DNA of 64,000 bases from Nitrospirota bacterium. Its GTDB lineage: Bacteria; Nitrospirota; Leptospirillia; Leptospirillales; Leptospirillaceae. Each line of letters begins with the position of its first letter. The stretch's first letter is position 1. Positions 53,775 through 61,280 of this stretch are shown in pieces. The stretch spans positions 62,001 through 126,000 of the forward strand of contig JAKAYA010000001.1 of the NCBI GenBank assembly GCA_021826965.1, in the 5' to 3' direction. The translations under genes and the position numbers were made by a program. The notes under the pieces are model-generated. The model ran no database searches. It saw only the letters and a program-made list of their open reading frames with translations, and was not told the origin of the DNA.

Positions 53775-56700
53775 GACCTTTCCTCCTTTTCCGGAATCGG
53801 ACTGGTCTTTTCCAGGAAGGTCAGTATTGAAGGAATGAGGAATGTGGAAGAGAGAAAAGAGCCTACCAAGCCTCCGATGACAGCAACGGCAAGAGATCGC
53901 TCCATGTCGAGACCCGAACCACGTCCGACGGCGAGTGGAAGAAGAGCTGCCAACGTTGCGAGGTGGGTCATCACCAGGGGTATGAACCGGTCTTTGACAG
54001 AAATTTCCAGCCGCTCCCGAAGGGTTCCACGGGCATCCCTGAAGCGCCAAGCCACGAGGAAAGCGTTTTCGGCAGTAATCCCCACAACAAGGATCAGTCC
54101 GACGAACGAAGAAATATTGAGCGAATGGTTCGCCAACGTCAGGGAAAAGAGCGCTGTCATCATGGAAAAACATATGGAAAGAAAGATCGCAAACGGAGAT
54201 TTCCAACCTCTGAAGGCCCCAAAGAGCAATGTCAGAACAAGCAGGAATCCACCGGAAAGGGCAATGGACAAGTCACGGAAGCTTTTCCGTTCCTCGGCCC
54301 AGGCCCCGGAATATGTCAACCATACAGATGGCGGCAAGGGAAGCCGTGCAAGTGATGCGCGGATCTCCCGGATCGTTTTTCCGAGATTTCTGCCGTGCAA
54401 TCGGCCCTCGATCGTCAAAACGGGAGAAAGATTGAGGTCCTCCTCCTCGAAAGCCGACGGAGGATGACGGACAACAGCGATCTGGGACAATGGAAGGATT
54501 CCCGACGGGAGGACCAGCGGTATCCGTTCAAGGCTGCCTTGATCCGGATTGTACGCTCCGGGATAGACGACCCGAACGCTCTCCGGGATGCCTTTCACAA
54601 TCAGCGTTGTCGCCCGGACTCCCAAAAGATCGGTACGAAGATCACGAATGACCGAGTCTGGCGTAAGACCGAAGAGCGCAGCCCTCTTCCGGTCGACACG
54701 GACATCGAGAGCCGGAAGCATCGGACGGACCGAAAGATGAGGATCGATCATTCCCGGAATCCGGGAAAGTTTCTGCTGAATTCTGGAAGCCCAGACCAGA
54801 AGAAGTTTCCGGTCCTGCCCATGAATCTGGACAACGATCGGGGCCTGGACCCCGATCAGATCTCCCAGAGCGTCTTCCAGCACCTGGGAAAAGTCGACAT
54901 CCATTTCGGGCTCATGAAGATGGATCCATTCTCGGAGATGATCCATGACGGAAAAGATGGTTTCCTTCCGATCCGGTGAAAGACGGACAACAATGTCTCC
55001 CTTGTTCGGTTCCGTGATAAAGAATCCCATTTCCGCACCCAGTCTTCGGGATGTCGCAATCACCGAAGGATACGAGAGAATCTCTTTCTCCATCCGATGA
55101 ACGATCCGGTCGGTGTCGTCAAGCGACATTCCCGGGGGAGCATGAAAGTTGAGAACGAACGAGCCTTCATCCATACGTGGCATGAAATTGGTCGAGAGGT
55201 GACGGAGTGAAATGCCCATCACAATTGCGAGGACAACCAGCAGAGCAAGAACGTAACCCGGATTTGGACGAAAAAAAATGGATCCCGCGACGCTTTCGGA
55301 TATCTGTGGAGGTCGTTCCGGCAGATCGAGGTAAAAAGGAGTCACGAAGGTGTTCACCAGGAGAGAAACTGCCAGGAGGGAAACAAAAGCCTCTGCAAGA
55401 GGTTTGAAGAAGGCTCCAACCAGACCGCCGATACCGAGGAGAGGGAGAATCGCCACAATGGTGAGAAATCCCGAAAGGACAAATGGAGGCATCAGGCGCA
55501 AGAGACGTTCCCGGAACCTTCCTCCCTCCACAACGACGATGAAGTCATCGATAATCAGCCCCAGAGCTGCGGCCATTCCGCCCAGACTCATCAAATTGAC
55601 AGAAGCTCCCAGAAAATCCATCACACCCAACGCGATCAAAAAAATGGGCGGCATCAAACCTGCCACGATCAGCAACGGTCTCGCCTGGCGGAGGAACAGA
55701 AGTACGACGCCCAGAGAAACTGTCAGACCGGTCAGGAGCGCATAGATGACATGTTTAACTGCGGACTCCGCAAGATCTCCCTGATCGTAATAGATGCGGA
55801 CAGAAATGCCAGGAGGAAGAAGGTGAAGAAGGTTTTTCCAGTTTCGAAGAACTTCCTGACGTATCGTGATGGCGTTTCCACCGTGCGCACGAAAAACCTG
55901 GAGAAGAACAGCCGGAGAGGCATCAGCAGACACTCTGACCCATAAATCGGACGGCCGGATGCCCTCCCGAACATTCGCTACCTCACGCAAGGGAACCGGA
56001 ATGGTGCCGGGAATAAACAAGGAACGGATATCCTCCGGCCGGGAAAAGACATCGTTGACCTGGATCGTCTTCAAGCGATGGAACCCGGTACTTCGTCCGA
56101 CAACCCCAATCCGGTTTTCGAACGCAAGAGCATCGATCACGTTTTGCATCGTACGATGTACGCCTGACAATTTGTAGGGGTCCACCTCCACATGAACTTC
56201 CCTCGTCCGGCTCCCCATGATTTCGGCTTTCCAGACTCCCGGCAAATTGGACAGAAAGGGAACGATCCGATAACGAGTGATTTCTGTCATTTGCATCATT
56301 TTTTCGTGTGGACCGAAAAAGGCAATTCCCAAAACGGGAGTATCGGACGGATACATCCGCAATGCACGGATCTGTGTTCCACCCGGCAGACCTGAACGAA
56401 CACGGTCGATCGCCTGACCGACACGGGGAAGGGCCATTCTCATAGGAGAAGTCCAGGAAAATCTCAAAAAAAACTCGGCTGATCCCTGCATTGTCCTGGA
56501 ACGGACTTCCCGAACACCCCGTACACTCCGAAGAGCCATACCTACAGGGCGCGTGATCCGGCTTTCCATCTCATGAAAGGGAACATTAGGGGAAAGCACG
56601 ATCACAGAAACCCGCGGGAAGTCGATCGAAGGGTAGATGGCGGTCGGCATTTTCAGCGCATGTAATCCTCCCAAAAGTGCCAGGACCATCGTCAGCAGCA

Positions 56701-56782
56701 AGGAGAAGGATCGCATCCTGAACAATCGACCAAACAGGCCGGGGAATCTGTTTTCTGACTTCTGAAAGAATTCGTCCGACAT
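53771..56782 (-). CDS. RND efflux pump, second
   Basis: Inner-membrane exporter, about 1003 residues (ATG 56782; a TTG at 56824 is possible, neither with a clear ribosome site). RND layout with PTAIYPSIDFPRVSVIVLSP after TM1. TM4 reads LGLIIDDFIVVVEGGRF with the double Asp of proton relay, unlike the single Asp (DGAVV) of CusA/CzcA metal pumps. Second half SLNISSFVGLILVVGITAEN. Somewhat shorter than AcrB. Its fusion protein is coupled downstream. Confidence 0.93.
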   Translation of the reverse strand: MSDEFFQKSENRFPGLFGRLFRMRSFSLLLTMVLALLGGLHALKMPTAIYPSIDFPRVSVIVLSPNVPFHEMESRITRPVGMALRSVRGVREVRSRTMQGSAEFFLRFSWTSPMRMALPRVGQAIDRVRSGLPGGTQIRALRMYPSDTPVLGIAFFGPHEKMMQMTEITRYRIVPFLSNLPGVWKAEIMGSRTREVHVEVDPYKLSGVHRTMQNVIDALAFENRIGVVGRSTGFHRLKTIQVNDVFSRPEDIRSLFIPGTIPVPLREVANVREGIRPSDLWVRVSADASPAVLLQVFRAHGGNAITIRQEVLRNWKNLLHLLPPGISVRIYYDQGDLAESAVKHVIYALLTGLTVSLGVVLLFLRQARPLLIVAGLMPPIFLIALGVMDFLGASVNLMSLGGMAAALGLIIDDFIVVVEGGRFRERLLRLMPPFVLSGFLTIVAILPLLGIGGLVGAFFKPLAEAFVSLLAVSLLVNTFVTPFYLDLPERPPQISESVAGSIFFRPNPGYVLALLVVLAIVMGISLRHLSTNFMPRMDEGSFVLNFHAPPGMSLDDTDRIVHRMEKEILSYPSVIATSRRLGAEMGFFITEPNKGDIVVRLSPDRKETIFSVMDHLREWIHLHEPEMDVDFSQVLEDALGDLIGVQAPIVVQIHGQDRKLLLVWASRIQQKLSRIPGMIDPHLSVRPMLPALDVRVDRKRAALFGLTPDSVIRDLRTDLLGVRATTLIVKGIPESVRVVYPGAYNPDQGSLERIPLVLPSGILPLSQIAVVRHPPSAFEEEDLNLSPVLTIEGRLHGRNLGKTIREIRASLARLPLPPSVWLTYSGAWAEERKSFRDLSIALSGGFLLVLTLLFGAFRGWKSPFAIFLSICFSMMTALFSLTLANHSLNISSFVGLILVVGITAENAFLVAWRFRDARGTLRERLEISVKDRFIPLVMTHLATLAALLPLAVGRGSGLDMERSLAVAVIGGLVGSFLSSTFLIPSILTFLEKTSPIPEKEERS

Positions 56783-57079
56783 CAGGAGGAAAAGCCTTTG
56801 AAATCCAATCGGTCGGACACCCAAAACACGGTAAACTTCAAAATGGGGACTCCATCAATCCAATCTTTTTTTGACTTGTCTAGCGTGATCTGCTGAGAGA
56901 CATTCCTTTTCGCATCACGTCATATTTTTCTTTTTACACAAGATACAACAATTTCCCGAACGGAACCATCAAGAGTGTACGTGATCGGATCAGTCCATGA
57001 TTCTGGGTAAAAACCAAAATTAAACAGGAAAATTTTTTTGGAAAAACCTGGAATAGACCTTGAGAAGGGGAAAGAAAAA

Positions 57080-57124
57080 TGGTAGGCACGGGCGGTTTCG
57101 AACCGCCGACCTCTACCGTGTCAA
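57080..57124 (-). other. 3' half of tRNA-Val(GAC): attachment-site scar
   Basis: Reading leftward: loop TTGACAC (anticodon GAC, U33 present), stem strand GGTAG, variable AGGTC, T-arm GGCGG-TTCGAAA-CCGCC, acceptor CGTGCCT, discriminator A, encoded CCA. These 45 bases are an exact canonical 3' half. Upstream of the anticodon loop the sequence (GGTTTTAATACA) cannot pair, so the 5' half is missing. This is what an integrase leaves at the far end of an element inserted in a tRNA gene. Its direction places the element to the right. Confidence 0.88.
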
Positions 57125-57493
57125 TGTATTAAAACCCATGGATTTTACGTGAGGTCAATCATGATTATTCATTATTTTAAATAAGATAAAAAACAGAAAA
57201 GAATCACGGTTAACCATCATTCTCCGATCACGGTGTGCCAAAATTGTGCCAAGGAAACCCTTGACGAGTGACCTACCAGCCATGAGCCTATGGGGAACAG
57301 ACTCTCCCCCCTTCTTAACAGGGCATCCTTGGAAGAAGCACAGGCCGGGTGCGTATTTTGTCCATCCGTTCTTCAAGATCGACGTTCTGTCGTGATAGAG
57401 GCAACTTCTTGCCTTGCCGCATTAACCGGAGATCATTGATTTTCATGCCGATTTGAATGCATCGAACTCATTTTTTAAAACCTTCGGTCAAAA
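57125..57493. other. AT-rich stretch beside the tRNA scar, no gene seen
   Basis: 369 bases containing a very AT-rich tract (57160-57200) and GTGCCAAAATTGTGCC near 57234-57249, a pair of GTGCC direct repeats. No integrase gene or start with a ribosome site is seen. A 73-codon leftward frame is not convincing. Confidence 0.5.
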
Positions 57494-57724
57494 TTAGTGA
57501 GCGTGCATGTGTTCCCTCAAGATCCGGTTGATGACTTCGGTGAATGATCCTTCTTCTGAAGACATCGCTTTTTCTTCGTAAAACTGGGTCACATCTTTGT
57601 CTAACATCATTGTCACCTGAATCTGGCCGGCTTTGACCTCTGGGGCTTCGGGCACGCCGCGAAATCCTTTTATTGGCCCGCGCCGCTTGACCTTCAGGTT
57701 AGTGAGATCATATTCCTTGCGCAT
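57494..57724 (-). CDS. brnA: BrnA-type antitoxin
   Basis: 76 residues. C-terminal part IQVTMMLDKDVTQFYEEKA then GSFTEVINRILREHMHAH is a ribbon-helix-helix/BrnA pattern (DxDVxxxFxxxG, then YQTxINxxLRxxV in relatives). It neutralises BrnT and, in known pairs, represses its own promoter. ATG at 57724 lies inside the end of the toxin gene (17-base overlap). Confidence 0.82.
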   Translation of the reverse strand: MRKEYDLTNLKVKRRGPIKGFRGVPEAPEVKAGQIQVTMMLDKDVTQFYEEKAMSSEEGSFTEVINRILREHMHAH

Positions 57725-57986
57725 AACGAATCTCCTCTGATTTTGTTGCCTTTCGGGCTGAGATAATGCGGATCACGTCAGCTCTCATGGTATAGCTGAC
57801 AATCAATACACGTCCTTGATTGGAATGGGCGATAAGAAGTTCCCTGTCTTCATCGTCACTGTGATCAGGATCATAGAAGGCAATCTGGCGCAGATCGTAA
57901 AAACAGCTTCGGGCTTCCTCAAAAGTGACATCATGTTTTCGCACATTGGCTCTAAACTTATCAGCGTCCCACTCGAAAGCGATCAA
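57708..57986 (-). CDS. brnT: BrnT-type toxin (RelE-fold ribonuclease)
   Basis: 92 residues. Family pattern: FEWDADKFRANVRKHDVTFEEA at the N-terminus, then the DPDHSDDEDRELLIAHSNQGRVLIVSYT core and VIRIISARKATKSEE at the end, where the R-x-I-S-A-R-x-A/T-x-x-E block is characteristic. The start appears to be TTG at 57986 (upstream frame is open a little further). Toxin-first order is normal for BrnTA. Confidence 0.88.
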   Translation of the reverse strand: MIAFEWDADKFRANVRKHDVTFEEARSCFYDLRQIAFYDPDHSDDEDRELLIAHSNQGRVLIVSYTMRADVIRIISARKATKSEEIRYAQGI

Positions 57987-58099
57987 TTCAACCTCATTTT
58001 TCTCAATTCTGAGGTATTAATAAAAATCGGGACGCAAGCTCCACCGATTGGTGCTCCCTGAGAAGGGACGCAAAGACATGCGTGCCTAAAGGTCATGTC

Positions 58100-58128
58100 T
58101 TTCACCGGCATACACAATTCATTATACT
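58100..58128 (+). promoter_or_regulatory. Candidate promoter for the primase-helicase operon
   Basis: TTTCAC at 58100-58105, 17-base spacer, TATACT at 58123-58128. Good -10, weak -35. It lies about 75 bases before the ATG at 58203. Confidence 0.3.
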
Positions 58129-58202
58129 GAAAACCGTGCAAACAAAAACCTTCCTACTTCCTGTCGCTTGGACTAAACGATCCAAGTCCTGATGAGGAGG
58201 CA

Positions 58203-58757
58203 ATGTGCCTGCGGAAATCCGGTAAAAATCCGGGCTGGAGCGACCTCAAGCCGAGTCTTGCCGGGCTGGATCGCAACGGTCTGCTCAAATTGATCCAGGA
58301 TCTGTACGCCGCCAGCAGGGACAACCAGTCGTTCCTGCATGCTCGCTTCGGATTGGGCGAGGATGTAACGGGACCCTTCAAGGCTACCATTTCCCGCTGG
58401 GTCTGCCCCGATGTCATACGCAACCAGAATATTTCAGTCTCCAGGGCCAAAAAGGCCATCTCCGACTACAAGAAAGCCATCGGCGATCCCGAGGGAATGG
58501 CCGAACTGACAGTGTTCTACTGCGAATCCTGCACGGAATTCCTCGGATTTTGCGGGATGGATGACGCAGGATATTTCAATGCCCTGACCGGCATGTTCGC
58601 TCAGGCGCTGAAAAACGTCGGTCGACTCGATCCCGATCTCAGGCCGCCTTTCGTGGAGCGGCTCGAAACCGTGCGACGCGAAGGACACAACTATGGCTAT
58701 GGTGTTGGGGAGGACATGGACGACCTGATGAAGGAGTCCGGACTTGGCGGGGAATGA
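58203..58757 (+). CDS. Unknown protein coupled to the primase-helicase (DUF6155-like)
   Basis: 184 residues, no membrane segment. N-terminal part WSDLKPSLAGLDRNGLLKLI, then QDLYAASRDNQSFLHARF resembles the DUF6155 family (recalled pattern: L-x-x-L-x-x-x-x-L-x-x-L-I-x-x-L-Y then N-x-x-F-L-x-A-R-F). The middle has YKKAIGDPEGMAELTVFYCE, the rest is helical. No catalytic motif is seen. GAGGAGG lies 2-5 bases before the ATG. Its 3' end overlaps the primase-helicase gene by 14 bases, which argues for a joint function. Confidence 0.7.
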   Translation: MCLRKSGKNPGWSDLKPSLAGLDRNGLLKLIQDLYAASRDNQSFLHARFGLGEDVTGPFKATISRWVCPDVIRNQNISVSRAKKAISDYKKAIGDPEGMAELTVFYCESCTEFLGFCGMDDAGYFNALTGMFAQALKNVGRLDPDLRPPFVERLETVRREGHNYGYGVGEDMDDLMKESGLGGE

Positions 58758-61122
58758 ACCGGAGCAGAATCGGCTCGAGGAGCAGTTGCGGCAACTAAAG
58801 GAAGACAACGCCCGCCTCAAGGCTCTGCTGACATCGCACGGCATTGCATGGGAGAAAAATCCACCTCTTCCTGCGATCCAGCCTCCGGGGCCGGAACCGG
58901 CCACCCCCAGGTTTTCCAGTTCCGAAAAAGTCTCCCTGTTTCGCCGCCTGTTCAGGGGCCGGAACGACGTCTACCCGCTTCGATGGGAATCTGCCAAGGG
59001 AACGTCAGGTTATGCTCCCGCCTGCGGGAACGAGTGGACGCCGGGAGTTTGCCACAAGCCGAAGGTCCGTTGCGGAGATTGCACGCAACGCGTGTTTCTG
59101 CCGGTGACCGACCAGGTCATTTACGGCCATCTGACCGGTAAGCATACCATCGGCGTCTATCCTCTTCTGGGCGACGATACCTGCTGTTTTCTGAGTGCCG
59201 ATTTCGACGAGGCGGACTGGAAGGCCGATGCCCGGGCCTTTATCGAGTCCTGCAAGGAACTGGATATCCCTGCCGCACTCGAGGTCTCCCGTTCCGGGAA
59301 CGGAGCCCATGTCTGGATCTTCTTTTCGGACCCGGTTCCTGCCCGCGAAGCCCGCCAATTGGGAGCGCTCCTGATCAGCCACACCTGCGATCGCACCCGG
59401 CAGCTTTCCTTGTCCAGCTATGACCGCTTCTTCCCGAACCAGGATACCCTGCCCAAGGGAGGATTCGGAAACCTGATCGCGCTCCCCTTGCAGAAGCTTC
59501 CCCGCGAAAAAGGGGGCAGCGTGTTCGTCGACGGGCATTTCGAACCCTACCCGGACCAGTGGGCCTTTCTGTCCTCGATGAAATCCCTGTCCAAAACAGG
59601 TCTGGAAAACGCCCTCCTGCGGTCGGGCGATAGTCGGAATCCCCTGGATGTGGCCTCTATCTCCGAGGAAGAGGAGGGCAAGCCGTGGCAACGGCAACCA
59701 ACGCCCTCAATCCGGATATCCGGTCCGTTTCCGGAATCCCTGACCTTGGTGCTTTCGAACCAGATCTTCATCGCCAAAACAGGTCTGTCTCAGTCGTTGG
59801 CAAACCGCCTGATCCGTCTGGCCGCCTTTCCGAACCCGGAGTTCTACAAAGCCCAGGCTCTGCGTCTGCCTGTGTGGAACAAGCCGCGCCTTATCGGTTG
59901 TGCCGAGAACTACCCCCAGCATATCGGGCTCCCCCGGGGCTCTCTCGATGCCGTTCTGGAACTGCTCGAACAAAACGGCATCGGCTCGAAGATCCAGGAT
60001 GAACGTCTTTCGGGAATGAGGATCTCCGTCAAGTTCACCGGAACCCTCAGAAAAGACCAGAAAGCGGCGCTCGGGGAGCTTCTGAAACATGACGTCGGAG
60101 TATTGCATGCACCGACGGCCTTCGGCAAGACCGTCACCTCTTCTGCGATGATCGTCCGCAGGAAAGTCAGCACGCTGGTGATCGTCCATCGCACCGAGCT
60201 TCTTCGGCAATGGCAGGAGCGCCTCATCCGTTTTCTCGACATTTCCAAGTGTGGACTCGGCACGATCGGGGGCGGAAAGACCAAACCTTCCGGAAAGATC
60301 GACATCGCCGTCATGCAGTCCCTGTCCCGACGGGAGGATCTGGCGGAATTCCTCGACGGGTACGGCCAGATCATTGTCGACGAGTGCCACCACCTTTCCG
60401 CGTTTTCCTTCGAGTCTGTCCTCAAACAGGCAAAGGCCCGCTATGTCGTCGGTCTGACCGCGACTCCGGTGCGCCGGGACGGACATCACCCGATCATCTT
60501 CATGCAATGCGGACCGATCCGCCACAGTGCAGACAGGTCGGAAACCACGCCGGAACGACTGGAAGTTTGGCCGCGGCAACTCTCCTGTCCCGACATCCCG
60601 TCCGGCTCGGCCATCCAGGAGGTGTTCCGCATCCTTGCGAACGACCCGGAGCGCAACCGTCGCATCTCCCGGGATGTGATGGCGGCCTATCGGGAAGGAC
60701 GAAAGATTCTGGTGCTGACCGAGCGGACCGATCATCTGGAACTCTTGCGCGAGGCCTTGGGCGAAACCATCGAATACTGCTTCGTATTGCACGGACGGCT
60801 TTCCAGAAAGACGAGGGCGACCATTCTCGGCGAACTCGACGTTCTGAACGAATCAGCCCCGCGCGTTCTTCTGTCCACCGGGCGCTTGATCGGCGAGGGG
60901 TTCGATCATCCTCCCCTGGATACCCTGGTGCTGGCGATGCCGATCTCGTGGAAAGGAACTCTTCAACAGTACGCGGGCCGGCTCCACCGGGAGTGCACCG
61001 ACAAGCGGGATGCCCGCATCTACGACTATGTCGAGACCGGTCATCCTCAACTGAATCGCATGTGGGACAAACGCCAGAAGGGCTATCGGAACATGGGATA
61101 TCGGATCCTGCCCCTGACTTGA
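58744..61122 (+). CDS. TOTE-type primase-helicase fusion
   Basis: 792 residues. A short coiled coil (8-32, LEEQLRQLKEDNARLKALL) precedes an archaeo-eukaryotic-primase domain (about 60-280): zinc-type Cys/His cluster (C103, H104, C110, C113), catalytic DFD at 153-155 (SADFDEADW), SGNGAHVWIFF with His189, and SSYDRFFPNQD near 224-234. Then a superfamily 2 helicase related to XPB (about 425-790): APTAFGKTV (Walker A, 457-464), DECHH (546-550), LTATPVRRDG, and QQYAGRLHR (motif VI). This is the architecture of AEP-helicases of the TOTE conflict systems. TTG start at 58744 with GAAGGAG 7 bases upstream. GC-rich compared with the core. Confidence 0.85.
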   Translation: MAGNEPEQNRLEEQLRQLKEDNARLKALLTSHGIAWEKNPPLPAIQPPGPEPATPRFSSSEKVSLFRRLFRGRNDVYPLRWESAKGTSGYAPACGNEWTPGVCHKPKVRCGDCTQRVFLPVTDQVIYGHLTGKHTIGVYPLLGDDTCCFLSADFDEADWKADARAFIESCKELDIPAALEVSRSGNGAHVWIFFSDPVPAREARQLGALLISHTCDRTRQLSLSSYDRFFPNQDTLPKGGFGNLIALPLQKLPREKGGSVFVDGHFEPYPDQWAFLSSMKSLSKTGLENALLRSGDSRNPLDVASISEEEEGKPWQRQPTPSIRISGPFPESLTLVLSNQIFIAKTGLSQSLANRLIRLAAFPNPEFYKAQALRLPVWNKPRLIGCAENYPQHIGLPRGSLDAVLELLEQNGIGSKIQDERLSGMRISVKFTGTLRKDQKAALGELLKHDVGVLHAPTAFGKTVTSSAMIVRRKVSTLVIVHRTELLRQWQERLIRFLDISKCGLGTIGGGKTKPSGKIDIAVMQSLSRREDLAEFLDGYGQIIVDECHHLSAFSFESVLKQAKARYVVGLTATPVRRDGHHPIIFMQCGPIRHSADRSETTPERLEVWPRQLSCPDIPSGSAIQEVFRILANDPERNRRISRDVMAAYREGRKILVLTERTDHLELLREALGETIEYCFVLHGRLSRKTRATILGELDVLNESAPRVLLSTGRLIGEGFDHPPLDTLVLAMPISWKGTLQQYAGRLHRECTDKRDARIYDYVETGHPQLNRMWDKRQKGYRNMGYRILPLT

Positions 61123-61186
61123 CCTCCCCTACCCTCCGGGAACAGGACCGGACAAGGTCACTCTCGCCGGAATTTCTCTGAACATC

Positions 61187-61262
61187 GGGGTTGTCAACGC
61201 TCCAATAACCACTGAACAACCCCAAGACGCTTCGTCCTTCCGATCCCTGGAGGAACGAAGCG
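61187..61262. repeat. Two hairpins between convergent helicase genes
   Basis: GGGGTTGT/ACAACCCC (61187-61194 and 61216-61223), and CGCTTCGT/ACGAAGCG (61228-61235 and 61255-61262). Both are perfect 8-base arms with loops of about 20. They may terminate transcription from both sides, but no T-runs follow. Confidence 0.55.
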
Positions 61263-61280
61263 GGGAAAAATCACCCTCCC

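Noticed and set aside
53775-54206. N-terminal extension of the third fusion protein
   Set aside because: Lies entirely inside the pump gene; the ATGA overlap with AAGGAGG at 53774 is clearly the start.
57234-57249. GTGCC-N6-GTGCC repeat as the element's core attachment site
   Set aside because: Too short and not symmetrical; the tRNA half is a much better attachment sequence.
57155-57376. 73-codon leftward frame beside the tRNA scar, possibly an integrase tail
   Set aside because: No recombinase motif (R-H-R-Y) and no ribosome site; composition looks non-coding.
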